A stretch of DNA of 64,000 nt from Catellatospora paridis (GCF_009720365.1 NZ_ML769312.1:62001-126000); one strand, 5' to 3'. Positions 18,982 to 28,749 are shown, counted from the stretch's first letter. The notes: a model not told the origin generated them from the sequence alone. Program-made: numbers and translations.

Positions 18982-19898
18982 GCGTCGACATCGATACGCG
19001 GGTCCCCGATCTCGTGCCGGCCGGGGTGGCCCCGACCGGTCCGCCGCGGCGCAGCCTGGTCTCCCGGCTGGTCGGCCGGCTGGGCAGCACGGCGGTCAAC
19101 GTCGTGGTCGCGGTGCTGGGCGTGTTCTGGCTCGCGCCGGTCGTCGGGCTCGCCGTGGCCAGCCTGCGCACCACCGCTGACAACAGCTCCACCGGCTGGT
19201 GGACGGTGCTGACCGAACCCTCCCGGCTGACCCTGGACAACTATGCCGCGCTCATGCGCAACGAGAGCGTGCTGCACTCGCTGTGGAACACGGTGCTCAT
19301 CACCGTGCCGTCCACGGTGCTGGTGGTGGTGCTCGGCGCGCTGGCCGCGTACGCCCTGGCCTGGATCGAATTCCCCGGCCGGGACTGGCTGTTCGTGCTG
19401 ATCGTGGCCCTGATCGTGGTGCCCGTGCAGGTGGCGATCATCCCCGACGCCAAGCTGTTCGGCTCGCTGGGCGTCTACGGCAGCATCGCCGCCGTGATCG
19501 CGTTCCACGTGGCGTTCGGGCTGCCGTTCGCGATCTTCCTGCTGCGCAACTTCTTCCTGGCCATCCCGAAGGACCTGCTCGAGGCGGCCCGGATGGACGG
19601 CGGACGGGACTTCACCATCTTCCGCCGCGTGGTGCTGCCGATCGGCTGGCCCGCGATCGCCTCGCTGGCGATCTTCCAGTTCCTGTGGGTCTGGAACGAC
19701 CTGCTGGTGGCGCTGGTCTTCGCGACGTCGGACAACGCGCCCATCACGTACACCCTGCGCGAGCAGATGCGTGCCTTCTCCTCCAACGTCGACGTGATCG
19801 GTCCGGGGGCGTTCCTGTCGATGGTGGTGCCACTGGTGGTGTTCTTCGCCTTCCAGCGGTACTTCGTCCAGGGTGTCCTGGCCGGCTCGGTCAAGTGA
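18978..19898 (+). CDS. Sugar ABC permease (MalG type)
   Basis: The second membrane subunit of the importer is 306 aa, with about six TM helices and the EAA loop EAARMDGGRDFTIFRR that docks on the ATPase. GTG 18978 overlaps the preceding TGA by the GTGA arrangement and has GGAGGGAGC upstream. The frame is open further back inside the first permease gene but is not used there. The N-terminal 30 residues are cytoplasmic and Pro/Arg-rich. Transcription probably stops at the hairpin just downstream (19907-19947). Confidence 0.93.
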   Translation: MSVDIDTRVPDLVPAGVAPTGPPRRSLVSRLVGRLGSTAVNVVVAVLGVFWLAPVVGLAVASLRTTADNSSTGWWTVLTEPSRLTLDNYAALMRNESVLHSLWNTVLITVPSTVLVVVLGALAAYALAWIEFPGRDWLFVLIVALIVVPVQVAIIPDAKLFGSLGVYGSIAAVIAFHVAFGLPFAIFLLRNFFLAIPKDLLEAARMDGGRDFTIFRRVVLPIGWPAIASLAIFQFLWVWNDLLVALVFATSDNAPITYTLREQMRAFSSNVDVIGPGAFLSMVVPLVVFFAFQRYFVQGVLAGSVK

Positions 19899-19906
19899 CA
19901 CGGCGT

Positions 19907-19947
19907 GCCGTGGGCGTCCGGCCGGGACCGGACCGGCCGCCCACGGC
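19907..19947 (+). terminator. Terminator of the sugar ABC operon
   Basis: A nine-base stem GCCGTGGGC (19907-19915) pairs with GCCCACGGC (19939-19947), with an inner GGCCGG/CCGGCC stem. It starts nine bases after the permease stop. There is no U-tract, as is common in actinobacteria. Confidence 0.7.
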
Positions 19948-20007
19948 GTCACGCTCACGCGGCAGCACCACCGGGCCAATCCGGATCAAGCCAGTAGAGA
20001 GGGGTAC

Positions 20008-20574
20008 GTGTTGCCTGTCTTGACGAACGAGCGGCCGTCGGCGTGTGCCGACAGGGCGGCGCCGGACCAGCCCCTGCCGGCGGACGTGCGGATGCAGGCG
20101 ATCTGGCACGCCTACGCGGACCCCCTGCTGCGGTTCCTGCAGCGGCTGAGCCAGGGCCGCCAGCACCTGGCCGAAGACCTGCTCCAGGAGACCCTGATGC
20201 GGGCCTGGCGGCACATCGACAACCTGCCCGACGACGTCGAGTCCCTGGGTCCGTGGCTCTACACGGTCGCCCGCCGCGTCGCGATCGACGCGGCGCGGGC
20301 CAGGCAGGTGCGCCCGACCGAGATCGCCTTCAGCGACACCGGACGCGAGCCGGTGGCCGCCGACATGTTCGACAGCGTGGTGGCGGCGCAGGTCATCCGC
20401 GGCGCGCTGCCGCGGCTGAATCCCGAACACCGCATGGTGCTCGTCGAGCTCTACCTGCGCCAGCACTCCACCCGCGAGGCGGCGCTGCGACTGGGCATAC
20501 CCGAGGGCACCGTCAAGTCACGCGTGTACTACGCCCTGCGGGCGTTGAGTGCGATAGTCGGCGCCGCCGAATGA
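20008..20574 (+). CDS. ECF-type RNA polymerase sigma factor
   Basis: The 188-aa protein has a sigma-70 region 2 (about residues 28-100; [17 protein letters not shown] is the typical 2.2-2.3 stretch) and a region 4 helix-turn-helix (about 130-185; [20 protein letters not shown]). No extra C-terminal domain is seen. GTG 20008 follows GAGAGGGG; TTG 20011 is an alternative. The frame runs back to 19873 with no ribosome site. A zinc-finger anti-sigma candidate lies 2 kb downstream, on the far side of treS, so the three genes may form one regulatory unit. A perfect hairpin separates this gene from treS. Confidence 0.9.
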   Translation: MLPVLTNERPSACADRAAPDQPLPADVRMQAIWHAYADPLLRFLQRLSQGRQHLAEDLLQETLMRAWRHIDNLPDDVESLGPWLYTVARRVAIDAARARQVRPTEIAFSDTGREPVAADMFDSVVAAQVIRGALPRLNPEHRMVLVELYLRQHSTREAALRLGIPEGTVKSRVYYALRALSAIVGAAE

Positions 20575-20652
20575 GACGGCGCCCGTAGCCGACGCGCCCG
20601 CGTCCATCCTCTCCCCACCCCCCGGGGATGGACGTTCAGCGGCGTGTCCACC

Positions 20653-20695
20653 GCGATGCGGGGCAGGGTCGGTGCCCTGCCCTGCCCCGCATCGC
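20653..20695 (+). terminator. Perfect 16-bp hairpin between sigma gene and treS
   Basis: The arm at 20653-20668 (GCGATGCGGGGCAGGG) is exactly complementary to 20680-20695, with an 11-base loop. It lies 78 bp after the sigma-factor stop and 54 bp before the treS start. It is probably a factor-independent terminator; its place could also allow attenuation of treS. Confidence 0.75.
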
Positions 20696-20749
20696 CTCCC
20701 GGTCGCCACCTCCGCGGCCGGCGTCCCTCCACACCATCTGGAACGCCTG

Positions 20750-22525
<1,776 letters not shown>

Positions 22526-22550
22526 GGAACAGGCGGATCGGCTGAACCGA

Positions 22551-22588
22551 CGTACCCGGCGGGACGTAATACATTACTGGCGGGTACG
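22551..22588 (+). promoter_or_regulatory. Nested dyad upstream of the anti-sigma gene
   Basis: CGTACCCG (22551-22558) and CGGGTACG (22581-22588) form an inverted repeat. It surrounds a second dyad GTAAT-AC-ATTAC (22566-22577). The element ends 27 bases before the GTG of the zinc-finger gene, a good position for an operator or promoter. The binding protein is unknown. Confidence 0.45.
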
Positions 22589-22615
22589 CCGGGCAGTCGA
22601 GCGTGAGGAGGGTTT

Positions 22616-22942
22616 GTGGAAGGCCGAAGGGTGCCGCGACGGGCCGGGCCGGGCTGGGGGTCGTCCCGACGCCCGCTTTCCCGGCGGGTGCCGGAACCGC
22701 CGGGACCGGGCGGCGCTGCGTGCCCCGCGGACACCGGCCCGTCCATGGCCGGGCTCTATCTGATCGGCGCGCTGCCCGCGGAGCAGACCCAATCGTATGA
22801 GGGGCACCTGCTGCACTGCCCCGCCTGCCAGACCGACTGCGACCAGATCGGCCCGGCAGTCGACGCGCTGGCGACCCTGCGGGTGGGCGACGCCGCCGAG
22901 CTTGCCGAACAGAGTCCGCTCGCCGGTGACGACCGCCCCTGA
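22616..22942 (+). CDS. Zinc-finger anti-sigma factor-like protein
   Basis: The 108-aa protein carries the ZAS signature H64-x3-C68-x2-C71 (HLLHCPAC) after GLYLIGALPAEQTQSYE, which matches the start of anti-sigma domains. There is no transmembrane segment or sensor domain, so it would act in the cytosol. Residues 1-43 are Arg/Pro-rich. GTG 22616 follows GAGGAGGG and is well supported, but the conserved part begins at Met44. Its likely partner is the ECF sigma factor at 20008-20574, with treS between them; that pairing is inference. Confidence 0.75.
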   Translation: MEGRRVPRRAGPGWGSSRRPLSRRVPEPPGPGGAACPADTGPSMAGLYLIGALPAEQTQSYEGHLLHCPACQTDCDQIGPAVDALATLRVGDAAELAEQSPLAGDDRP

Positions 22943-23034
22943 GGGACTTGGACCGGGCCGGCTTCGCGCTGTTCCAACAAGCGGTCAGCGCCGTGGTCGG
23001 CCAAGCGGCGCTGCGGCCGGCCATGCCGCGCGAG

Positions 23035-23421
23035 CTAAGAGGCGTCGAAGGATTCCCGCGATTGCTGGATGCCGGCGGCGTTGTCGACCGCCCAGCGGGC
23101 GAGGTGTCGTGCGACGGCGAGCAGGCTGATGCCGCGCGGGGTGAGCGCGTAGTCGACGCGCAGGGGTTTGGTGTCGTGAAGGGTTCGGGTGACCAGCCCG
23201 TCGCGTTCCATGCCGCGCAGGGTGGCGCTGAGCATACGTTGGGTGATGGGCTCGCTCAGCCGGCGGAGCTCGTTGAAGCGCTTCGTGGAGTGCCCCAGCT
23301 GGCAGATGACCACCACGGACCACTTGTCGCCGATGCGTTCCAGGACGTCTCGCACCAGTTCGCGGCCCTGACCGCAGAGCACCAGTTCCTGTTCGCTCAT
23401 GGAGGTGGTCGGGTGTGCCAT
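23035..23421 (-). CDS. HxlR-family transcriptional regulator
   Basis: This is a 128-aa HxlR winged-helix protein (FNELRRLSEPITQRMLSATLRGMERDGLV, with the typical DKWSVVVICQLG before it). Cys residues in VLCGQG and VVICQLG are in places used for redox or electrophile sensing in this family. ATG 23421 has no Shine-Dalgarno but sits 7 bases after a TATACT -10, so the mRNA is probably leaderless. It is divergent from two oxidoreductase genes, the usual arrangement for quinone- or aldehyde-responsive HxlR regulators, and probably represses itself and them. Confidence 0.9.
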   Translation of the reverse strand: MAHPTTSMSEQELVLCGQGRELVRDVLERIGDKWSVVVICQLGHSTKRFNELRRLSEPITQRMLSATLRGMERDGLVTRTLHDTKPLRVDYALTPRGISLLAVARHLARWAVDNAAGIQQSRESFDAS

Positions 23422-23428
23422 GAGCACC

Positions 23429-23444
23429 AGTATATGGCGTATAC
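23429..23444 (-). promoter_or_regulatory. HxlR operator overlapping its own -10
   Basis: The dyad GTATA-TGGCG-TATAC (23430-23444) overlaps the reverse-strand -10 TATACT (complement of 23429-23434). A regulator bound here would block its own promoter. Assigning the dyad to HxlR is inference from position. Confidence 0.55.
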
Positions 23445-23615
23445 CAGGTGCCGACCTGCGACCCAGTTGGTACCTCCGGCGATACCAGGGCACTTTGAAG
23501 TGCCTTCTTGTCGCTCTTGCCGGGATTGCGCACACTCGAAGGACGGTACGGATCCGGTACCTGGTACGTGATGGAAACCACACGTGAGCATTGAGCCACT
23601 CATCGGGGGAAGATC

Positions 23616-24599
23616 ATGAAAGCTGTCGGTCTGCACGAGTTCGGGGGACCGGAGGTGCTGAGGGTCGTCGACGTGCCCGAACCGCACGCCGGCCCAGGCG
23701 AAGTCCGGGTCCGCGTGCACGCTGCCGCCGTCAACCCGGCGGACACGCTGCTGCGCAACGGCACGCAGGAATGGGCCCTGGAAGGGGTGCCCGCGCCGTA
23801 CGTGCCCGGGATGGACGTCGCGGGCGTGGTCGACGAGATAGGCCCCGACACCGACACCAGCCTGCGCACCGGCGATCCGGTGATGGCCATGCTGCTGCCG
23901 TTCCTTCCCGCCGACGACGGATCGGTCGCCTACCGGGGCGGCGGCTACGTCCAGTACGCGGTCCTGCCGGCGAAGTCGGTGGTCCGCGCCCCGGACGGGT
24001 TCAGCCACGAGGCCGCGGCGACGCTGCCGATGAACGGCCTGACCGCGCTGCTGGCCTTCGACCAGCTGGCGCTGCCGCCCGGCTCGACCCTGGCCGTGAT
24101 CGGGGCCGCCGGGGCGCTCGGCGGATACCTCGTCCAGCTGGCCGCCCACGCCGGGCTGACCGTGATCGCCGACGCCGCCCCAGCCGATGAGCAGCTCGTC
24201 CGCGACCTCGGCGCGACCGAGGTCGTGCCCAGAGGCCCCGAGGTCGTCGACAGCATCCGGGCGCGGTATCCCGACGGCGTGGACGCGGTCGCCGACGTGG
24301 CGCTGTTCGGGCCCCGGCTACTCGGCGCCGTCCGCGACGGCGGCACCTTCATCCGGTTCCGGCAGACCGAGGAGCCCGGCGGCTACCCCGCCGACAGCAC
24401 CCGCGGCATCAAGGTGCTGTCGCCGTTCGTGCCCGAATACGACGGCCGCACCGACAAGCTGGACGAGATCCGCCGCCTGGCCGGCTCGGGCGTGCTCACG
24501 CCCCGGATCGCCGAGGTGCTGCCCGCAGACCAGGCATCGGATGCCCACCGCCGGCTCGAGGCAGGCGGGGTACGCGGGCGGTTCGTCCTGACCTTCTGA
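23616..24599 (+). CDS. Zinc-less alcohol dehydrogenase / quinone oxidoreductase (NADPH)
   Basis: The 327-aa medium-chain reductase of the quinone oxidoreductase type has an N-terminal GroES-like part (AAVNPADTLLRNG) and a Rossmann domain (AVIGAAGALGGYLVQLA, about 150-166). The zinc-ligand cysteines of classical alcohol dehydrogenases are absent. It would reduce quinones, enones or aldehydes with NADPH in the cytosol. ATG 23616 follows GGGGGAAG. The SDR gene starts 46 bp later and is probably co-transcribed. Both face the HxlR gene, which fits an electrophile-detoxification pair. Confidence 0.9.
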   Translation: MKAVGLHEFGGPEVLRVVDVPEPHAGPGEVRVRVHAAAVNPADTLLRNGTQEWALEGVPAPYVPGMDVAGVVDEIGPDTDTSLRTGDPVMAMLLPFLPADDGSVAYRGGGYVQYAVLPAKSVVRAPDGFSHEAAATLPMNGLTALLAFDQLALPPGSTLAVIGAAGALGGYLVQLAAHAGLTVIADAAPADEQLVRDLGATEVVPRGPEVVDSIRARYPDGVDAVADVALFGPRLLGAVRDGGTFIRFRQTEEPGGYPADSTRGIKVLSPFVPEYDGRTDKLDEIRRLAGSGVLTPRIAEVLPADQASDAHRRLEAGGVRGRFVLTF

Positions 24600-24645
24600 C
24601 AACAGTCCGACGCATCCGAAAGACACATCCGAAAGAGGAACAACC

Positions 24646-25410
24646 GTGTCCGCACGCTTCACTGACAAAGTCATTTTGATCACCGGCGCCACCTCCGGCA
24701 TGGGCCGGGCCGTCGCCGAGCGGGTCGCCGCCGAGGGTGCCAAGGTCGTCTTGGCCGCCCGCGGCAAGGACGCCGGAGACGCCTTCGCCGCGCAGTTGCG
24801 CGCAGCCGGACACGACGCGCTGTTCGTGCCCACCGACGTCACGGTTGCGGCCGAGATCGCCGAACTGGTCCGGCAAGCCGTCGAGCGCTACGGCCGGCTC
24901 GACGGCGCGTTCAACAACGTCGGCGCCGCCACCGCATACGGCCCGATCGCCGACATCGACGCCGATGCCTGGCGCGCAGACCAGGCGCTCAACCTCGACA
25001 GCGTCTTCTACGGACTCAAGTACGAGATCCCCGCGATCCAGGCGGCCGGTGGCGGCTCGATCGTGAACAACTCGTCCAACCTCGGCGTCACCGGCGCGCC
25101 CGGCATGGCCTCCTACAGCGCCGCCAAGCACGGCGTCGTCGGGCTCACCCGTTCGGCTGCGCTCGACACGGCCACTTCGGGGGTTCGGATCAACGCGCTT
25201 GTGACCGGCGGAGTCGACACGCCGCTGCTGCGCGGCGCGATGGGCCCCAACCCGGAGGAGGCCATCAAGGCCGCCGGTGCGATGCACCCGGTCGGACGGA
25301 TCGCGCAACCGGAGGAGATCGCCGCGTTCGTCGCGTTCCTGCTCAGCGACGAGGCCAAGTTCATCACCGGCGCGGCGCTCGCGATCGACGGTGGCATGAC
25401 CGCACGTTGA
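24646..25410 (+). CDS. Short-chain dehydrogenase/reductase
   Basis: The 254-aa classical SDR has the TGATSGMG cofactor motif (about residues 11-18), NNVG in place of NNAG, catalytic Ser in VNNSSN and the YSAAK motif (Tyr-x3-Lys). Length and the C-terminal ITGAALAIDGGMTA are standard for glucose-dehydrogenase-like and 3-oxoacyl-reductase-like SDRs; the substrate cannot be deduced. GTG 24646 follows AGAGGAA. It forms a likely operon with the upstream quinone oxidoreductase under HxlR control. Confidence 0.92.
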   Translation: MSARFTDKVILITGATSGMGRAVAERVAAEGAKVVLAARGKDAGDAFAAQLRAAGHDALFVPTDVTVAAEIAELVRQAVERYGRLDGAFNNVGAATAYGPIADIDADAWRADQALNLDSVFYGLKYEIPAIQAAGGGSIVNNSSNLGVTGAPGMASYSAAKHGVVGLTRSAALDTATSGVRINALVTGGVDTPLLRGAMGPNPEEAIKAAGAMHPVGRIAQPEEIAAFVAFLLSDEAKFITGAALAIDGGMTAR

Positions 25411-25585
25411 CCGCCAGTGTCATGATCGCGCAGCTCGGCTGCACGCGTATCCGTATTTAGCGACCTTCCGGACACTCACCCTGCCCACTCGCCCGCCATG
25501 GTGTGGGGAATATCCGGGTTCCGGAGGTGGGGGATGAGCTGCGTTGTTAGGTTCGCAGGGTCTGCCTGAGGACGGAGGTGCTGCC

Positions 25586-26611
25586 ATGTCTCACCATCTC
25601 GACACGCCGCTGGCCCGCCAGAACGGCCGGCTCTATATAGACGATCTTTACGTGTTTCAGGGTGACGGGTCGACGGTCCTCATCATGGACGTCAACTCGA
25701 CCATCACCGGCCCGGACGTGCAGGCGGGACTGCACCCCGAGGCGCGCTACGAGTTCAAGGTCCATGTCGGCGGCGAGGCGTTCGAGTCGCTGACATTGCG
25801 GATCGCCGCGGAGGGCGAACCCGACGCGCAGGGGCGCCAGCAGATCACCGTGCACAGCCTCACCGGTGACGAGGCCCGGGACGACAGCGCGACCGGCACG
25901 CTGCTCGTACGCGGCCCGACCGGTGAGCAGATCTCCGGCGGCGGCGTACGGGTGTGGACCGATCGTGTCGCCGACCCCTTCTACATCGATCTCGACCAGC
26001 TGTTCACCATCAACGCGGCGGTCGCCAAGGGCACCGCGGTCGACAGCGCGAAGTGGGACCCGAAGCAGGCGAAGAACTCGTTCGCGAACACCACTGTGCA
26101 GGCGATCGTGGTGGAGGTCTCCCACGAGCATCCGATCCTGCGGCCGGGCGCGCAGGTGGGCGTGTGGTGCTCCACGAAGCTGGCCACTGACGCGGGCGGC
26201 TGGCGGCAGATCAACCGGGCGGGCCACCCGATGATGTGGCCGATCTTCTGGCCCACGGACACGGATTTCTCGAATCCGGCCAACGACCGCCATCCTTCGG
26301 AGGACCTGGAGGGCGCGGGCAAGTACCTAGCCGACCAGGTCAGTGCCGTCCTCGCCGCGCAAGGCGACGTGGCCGATCCGCAGGGGTACGGCTGGACGGT
26401 CGCCCGGCGGCTGTTCCCGGACGTGCTGCACTACGAGGTCGGCACCCCGGCGACGTTCGGGTTCGCCGGCATCAACGGCCGCACCCTCGCCGACTTCGCC
26501 CCCGAGGTGATGTTCTCCCTCGTGCTGGGCCGGGCCACGCCGGGCGCACTCGGCCCGTCGACCAACGAACAACTCCGCACTTCTGCCTTCCCTTACGTCG
26601 TCAAGCCGTAG
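25586..26611 (+). CDS. DUF4331 family protein
   Basis: The 341-aa protein starts MSHHLDTPLARQNGRLYIDD and continues with VLIMDVNSTIT, the typical opening of DUF4331 proteins. Their biochemical role is unknown. No signal peptide, membrane segment or cofactor motif is evident. ATG 25586 has GGAGG at a good distance, so the open frame back to 25544 is not used. It stands alone, with 175 bp of noncoding DNA before it and an aldo/keto reductase remnant after it. Confidence 0.88.
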   Translation: MSHHLDTPLARQNGRLYIDDLYVFQGDGSTVLIMDVNSTITGPDVQAGLHPEARYEFKVHVGGEAFESLTLRIAAEGEPDAQGRQQITVHSLTGDEARDDSATGTLLVRGPTGEQISGGGVRVWTDRVADPFYIDLDQLFTINAAVAKGTAVDSAKWDPKQAKNSFANTTVQAIVVEVSHEHPILRPGAQVGVWCSTKLATDAGGWRQINRAGHPMMWPIFWPTDTDFSNPANDRHPSEDLEGAGKYLADQVSAVLAAQGDVADPQGYGWTVARRLFPDVLHYEVGTPATFGFAGINGRTLADFAPEVMFSLVLGRATPGALGPSTNEQLRTSAFPYVVKP

Positions 26612-26828
26612 TCCAGAGCCAGCCCGCACCGCTGGCGCGCGCCGACGATGACGCTGCGGGCTGTGCCGGCAACCAGGCCAGCGCCACCCGCGCCACGCTG
26701 ACCTCGTGTCGGGCGGCGACGGCGCGCAGGACCTCGAACACGTCGTGACCCCGTTCACGGTCCGGCGGAAGCCACGAAGCCGTTGAGATGGCGCGTTGCC
26801 GATACGCCCAATGCCCGGCCTCGTTCAC
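26601..26828 (-). pseudogene. Aldo/keto reductase remnant (C-terminal piece)
   Basis: A 75-codon reverse frame includes PPDRERGHDVFEVLRAVAA followed by RHEVSVARVALAWLPAQP. This matches the region before the end of aldo/keto reductases (a DRERGYDV stretch and VSVAQVALAWLLAQP in intact members). The N-terminal barrel, catalytic Tyr/Lys and the end of the family are missing and the last residues have drifted. It is read as a decayed fragment, not a small functional gene. Confidence 0.65.
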
Positions 26829-26884
26829 GTCAGGGGTGAACGCAACAGACTCATCGCCCGGGTTTCAGCTCGCCCCAGGTATTC

Positions 26885-26936
26885 AGTGTTGCTAGGTACC
26901 GGTAGTCAGTGTTACTTTATACCGGTACCTAGCAAC
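26885..26936 (+). promoter_or_regulatory. PadR-type double operator of the efflux operon
   Basis: Two related boxes, starting AGTGTTGCT at 26885 and AGTGTTACT at 26908, lie exactly 23 bp apart and agree at 16 of 23 positions. Overlapping them is a perfect 17-bp inverted repeat: GTTGCTAGGTACCGGTA (26888-26904) against 26920-26936. The same box pair, with the same 23-bp spacing, precedes the padR gene at 28750. Confidence 0.75.
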
Positions 26937-26963
26937 GCCGAGTAGCCGGAAGGAGGGCGTTCT

Positions 26964-27032
26964 ATGGGCAGGCTGACCTACGCCGCCCTCAAGGGCTTCG
27001 GTTTCACTCCCGCCAACGTCATCGTCGAATAA
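26964..27032 (+). CDS. 22-codon leader ORF before the ABC exporter
   Basis: ATG 26964 is preceded by AAGGAGGGCGTTCT, the best ribosome site of the operon, and the frame ends at TAA 27030-27032 after 22 codons (starts MGRLTYAALKGFGF, ends TPANVIVE). The exporter ATPase starts 15 bases after this stop, with its own AGAAGAGG. The peptide may be a regulatory leader (ribosome arrest or coupling) or a small functional partner. I do not know a named family for it. It lies directly after the PadR operators, so it is the first gene of the transcript. Confidence 0.65.
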   Translation: MGRLTYAALKGFGFTPANVIVE

Positions 27033-27047
27033 GAAGAGGCACCCCCC

Positions 27048-27818
27048 ATGCAGACCCCACCCCCCGCGATCCAGGTCAAGGGATTGCGTAAGTCGTACGG
27101 AAAGCTCGAGGTCCTCAAAGGTGTGGACTTCAGTGTCGCCCCGGGCAGTATCTTCGCGTTGCTGGGTTCCAACGGCGCCGGTAAGACCACGGTCGTGCGT
27201 ATCCTGTCCACGCTGCTCAAACCGGACGCCGGCACGGCGAGCGTGGCCGGGTTCGACGTGGTGGCCCAGGCCGGGCGGGTCCGTGAGTCGATCAGCCTGA
27301 CCGGCCAGTTCGCCGCGGTCGATGAGATCCTCACCGGCCGGGAGAACCTCATCATGGTCGCCAGGCTGCGGCAGGTGAGCAACCCCGGCCAGGTCGCCGA
27401 CGACCTGCTGCGACGCTTCGACCTGACCGACGCCGCGGCCCGTCGGGTGGCGACCTACTCCGGCGGTATGCGCCGCCGCCTGGACATCGCGATGAGCCTG
27501 ATCGGCGGGCCGCCGGTCATCTTCCTCGACGAGCCGACCACCGGTCTGGACCCCGAGGCCCGCCTGGAGGTGTGGAAGGAGATCCAGGCCCTGGCCGACA
27601 GCGGCGTCACCGTGCTGCTGACCACCCAGTACCTGGAAGAGGCCGAAAAGCTCGCCGACCGGATCGCGATCCTGCACCAGGGCACGATCATCGTGTCCGG
27701 CACCCTGGCCGAACTGCGCCAGCTGCTGCCCGCCGCCAAGGCCGAACTCGTCGAACGCCAGCCCACCCTCGAGGAGATCTTCCTCGCCATCATCGGAAAC
27801 AAGGAGGCGCGGGTATGA
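27048..27818 (+). CDS. ABC exporter ATPase (DrrA-like)
   Basis: The 256-aa nucleotide-binding subunit of a drug-type exporter has Walker A (GSNGAGKTT, about 39-47), signature YSGGMRRRLD, Walker B (VIFLDEPTTGLDPE) and the H-loop region LLTTQYLEEAEKLADR, all typical of the daunorubicin-resistance DrrA class. It lacks most of the C-terminal extension of full-length DrrA (about 330 aa). ATG 27048 follows the leader ORF; the stop overlaps the permease start as ATGA. Probable role: efflux of a toxic or lipophilic compound under PadR control. Confidence 0.93.
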   Translation: MQTPPPAIQVKGLRKSYGKLEVLKGVDFSVAPGSIFALLGSNGAGKTTVVRILSTLLKPDAGTASVAGFDVVAQAGRVRESISLTGQFAAVDEILTGRENLIMVARLRQVSNPGQVADDLLRRFDLTDAAARRVATYSGGMRRRLDIAMSLIGGPPVIFLDEPTTGLDPEARLEVWKEIQALADSGVTVLLTTQYLEEAEKLADRIAILHQGTIIVSGTLAELRQLLPAAKAELVERQPTLEEIFLAIIGNKEARV

Positions 27819-28576
27819 GCGCGCACGTGCTCAGCAACACCGGAGTGATGCTCGGGCGGTCCATCCGGCACGTGACCCGCAGCATGGACACCATCATCAC
27901 CGTCACGATCATGCCGATCGCGTTCATGCTGCTGTTCCGTTTCGTGTTCGGCGGCGCCATCCAGACCGGCTCCGGCAACTACACCAACTACCTGATGCCC
28001 GGCATCCTGCTCATCGCGATCTCCAGCGGCATCTCCTACACCGGCTTCCGGCTGTTCAACGACATGCAGAGCGGCATCTTCGAACGCTTCCACTCGATGC
28101 CGATCGCACGCTCGGCGGTCCTGTGGGGCCACGTGCTCACCTCGCTGGTGTCCAATGCCATCTCCGTGGTCGTCATCATCGCCGTCGGTCTGCTCATGGG
28201 CTTCCGCACCTCGGCGGGAGTGCTGGAATGGCTGGCCGTGGCCGCGATCCTGGCCCTGTTCACCCTCGCCCTGACGTGGCTGGCGATGATCGCGGGACTG
28301 GCGGCGTCCTCGACGGACGGGGCCACCGCGTTCTCGTACCCGCTGATCTTCCTGCCCTTCATCAGCTCGGCGTTCGTGCCCACCGCCACGATGCCGGGTC
28401 CGGTACGGGCCTTCGCCGAGAACCAGCCGGTCACCTCGATCGTCAACGCGATCCGGGCGCTGTTCGACCAGCAGCCGGTCGGCACCGACATCTGGATCGC
28501 GCTCGGCTGGTGCGCAGCCATCCTCGTGATCGCCTACGCGTTCGCGATGCGGGTCTACCGCCGCAAGGTCGCCTGA
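27815..28576 (+). CDS. ABC exporter permease (DrrB-like)
   Basis: The 253-aa ABC-2 type membrane protein has about six TM helices. The segment RFHSMPIARSAVLWGHV is the conserved amphipathic loop after TM2, and FIDSAFVPTATMPG-like sequence (FISSAFVPTATMPG) before the last TMs is typical of DrrB. ATG 27815 overlaps the ATPase stop by four bases, with AAGGAGG upstream. The last codons lie inside a 22-bp tandem repeat that also forms one arm of the following hairpin region. Confidence 0.93.
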   Translation: MSAHVLSNTGVMLGRSIRHVTRSMDTIITVTIMPIAFMLLFRFVFGGAIQTGSGNYTNYLMPGILLIAISSGISYTGFRLFNDMQSGIFERFHSMPIARSAVLWGHVLTSLVSNAISVVVIIAVGLLMGFRTSAGVLEWLAVAAILALFTLALTWLAMIAGLAASSTDGATAFSYPLIFLPFISSAFVPTATMPGPVRAFAENQPVTSIVNAIRALFDQQPVGTDIWIALGWCAAILVIAYAFAMRVYRRKVA

Positions 28577-28610
28577 CCTGACCGGACCGGTCGCCTGACC
28601 TGGCCGGACC
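28567..28610 (+). repeat. 22-bp tandem duplication across the permease stop
   Basis: Bases 28567-28588 (GGTCGCCTGACC, then TGACCGGACC) are repeated at 28589-28610 with one change. The first copy contains the last codons and TGA of the permease. The second copy is noncoding and overlaps the left arm of the terminator. Confidence 0.8.
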
Positions 28611-28643
28611 GGCCGCCCATGACCACCGGGCGACCGGTCCGGC
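28603..28643 (+). terminator. Terminator of the exporter operon
   Basis: GCCGGACCGGCCGCCC (28603-28618) faces GGGCGACCGGTCCGGC (28628-28643). Fifteen of 16 positions pair, with a 9-base loop. It starts 27 bases after the permease stop and has no U-tract. Confidence 0.7.
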
Positions 28644-28749
28644 ATACCGATGGTTGCCCGGCTCCTGCCAGTGGGCGGATCGTCTCAGCGTGGCGAACCG
28701 CGTGGGGAGGTGGCGGCATGGCGAGCAGCCGCAGACCATCGTGGTACTA

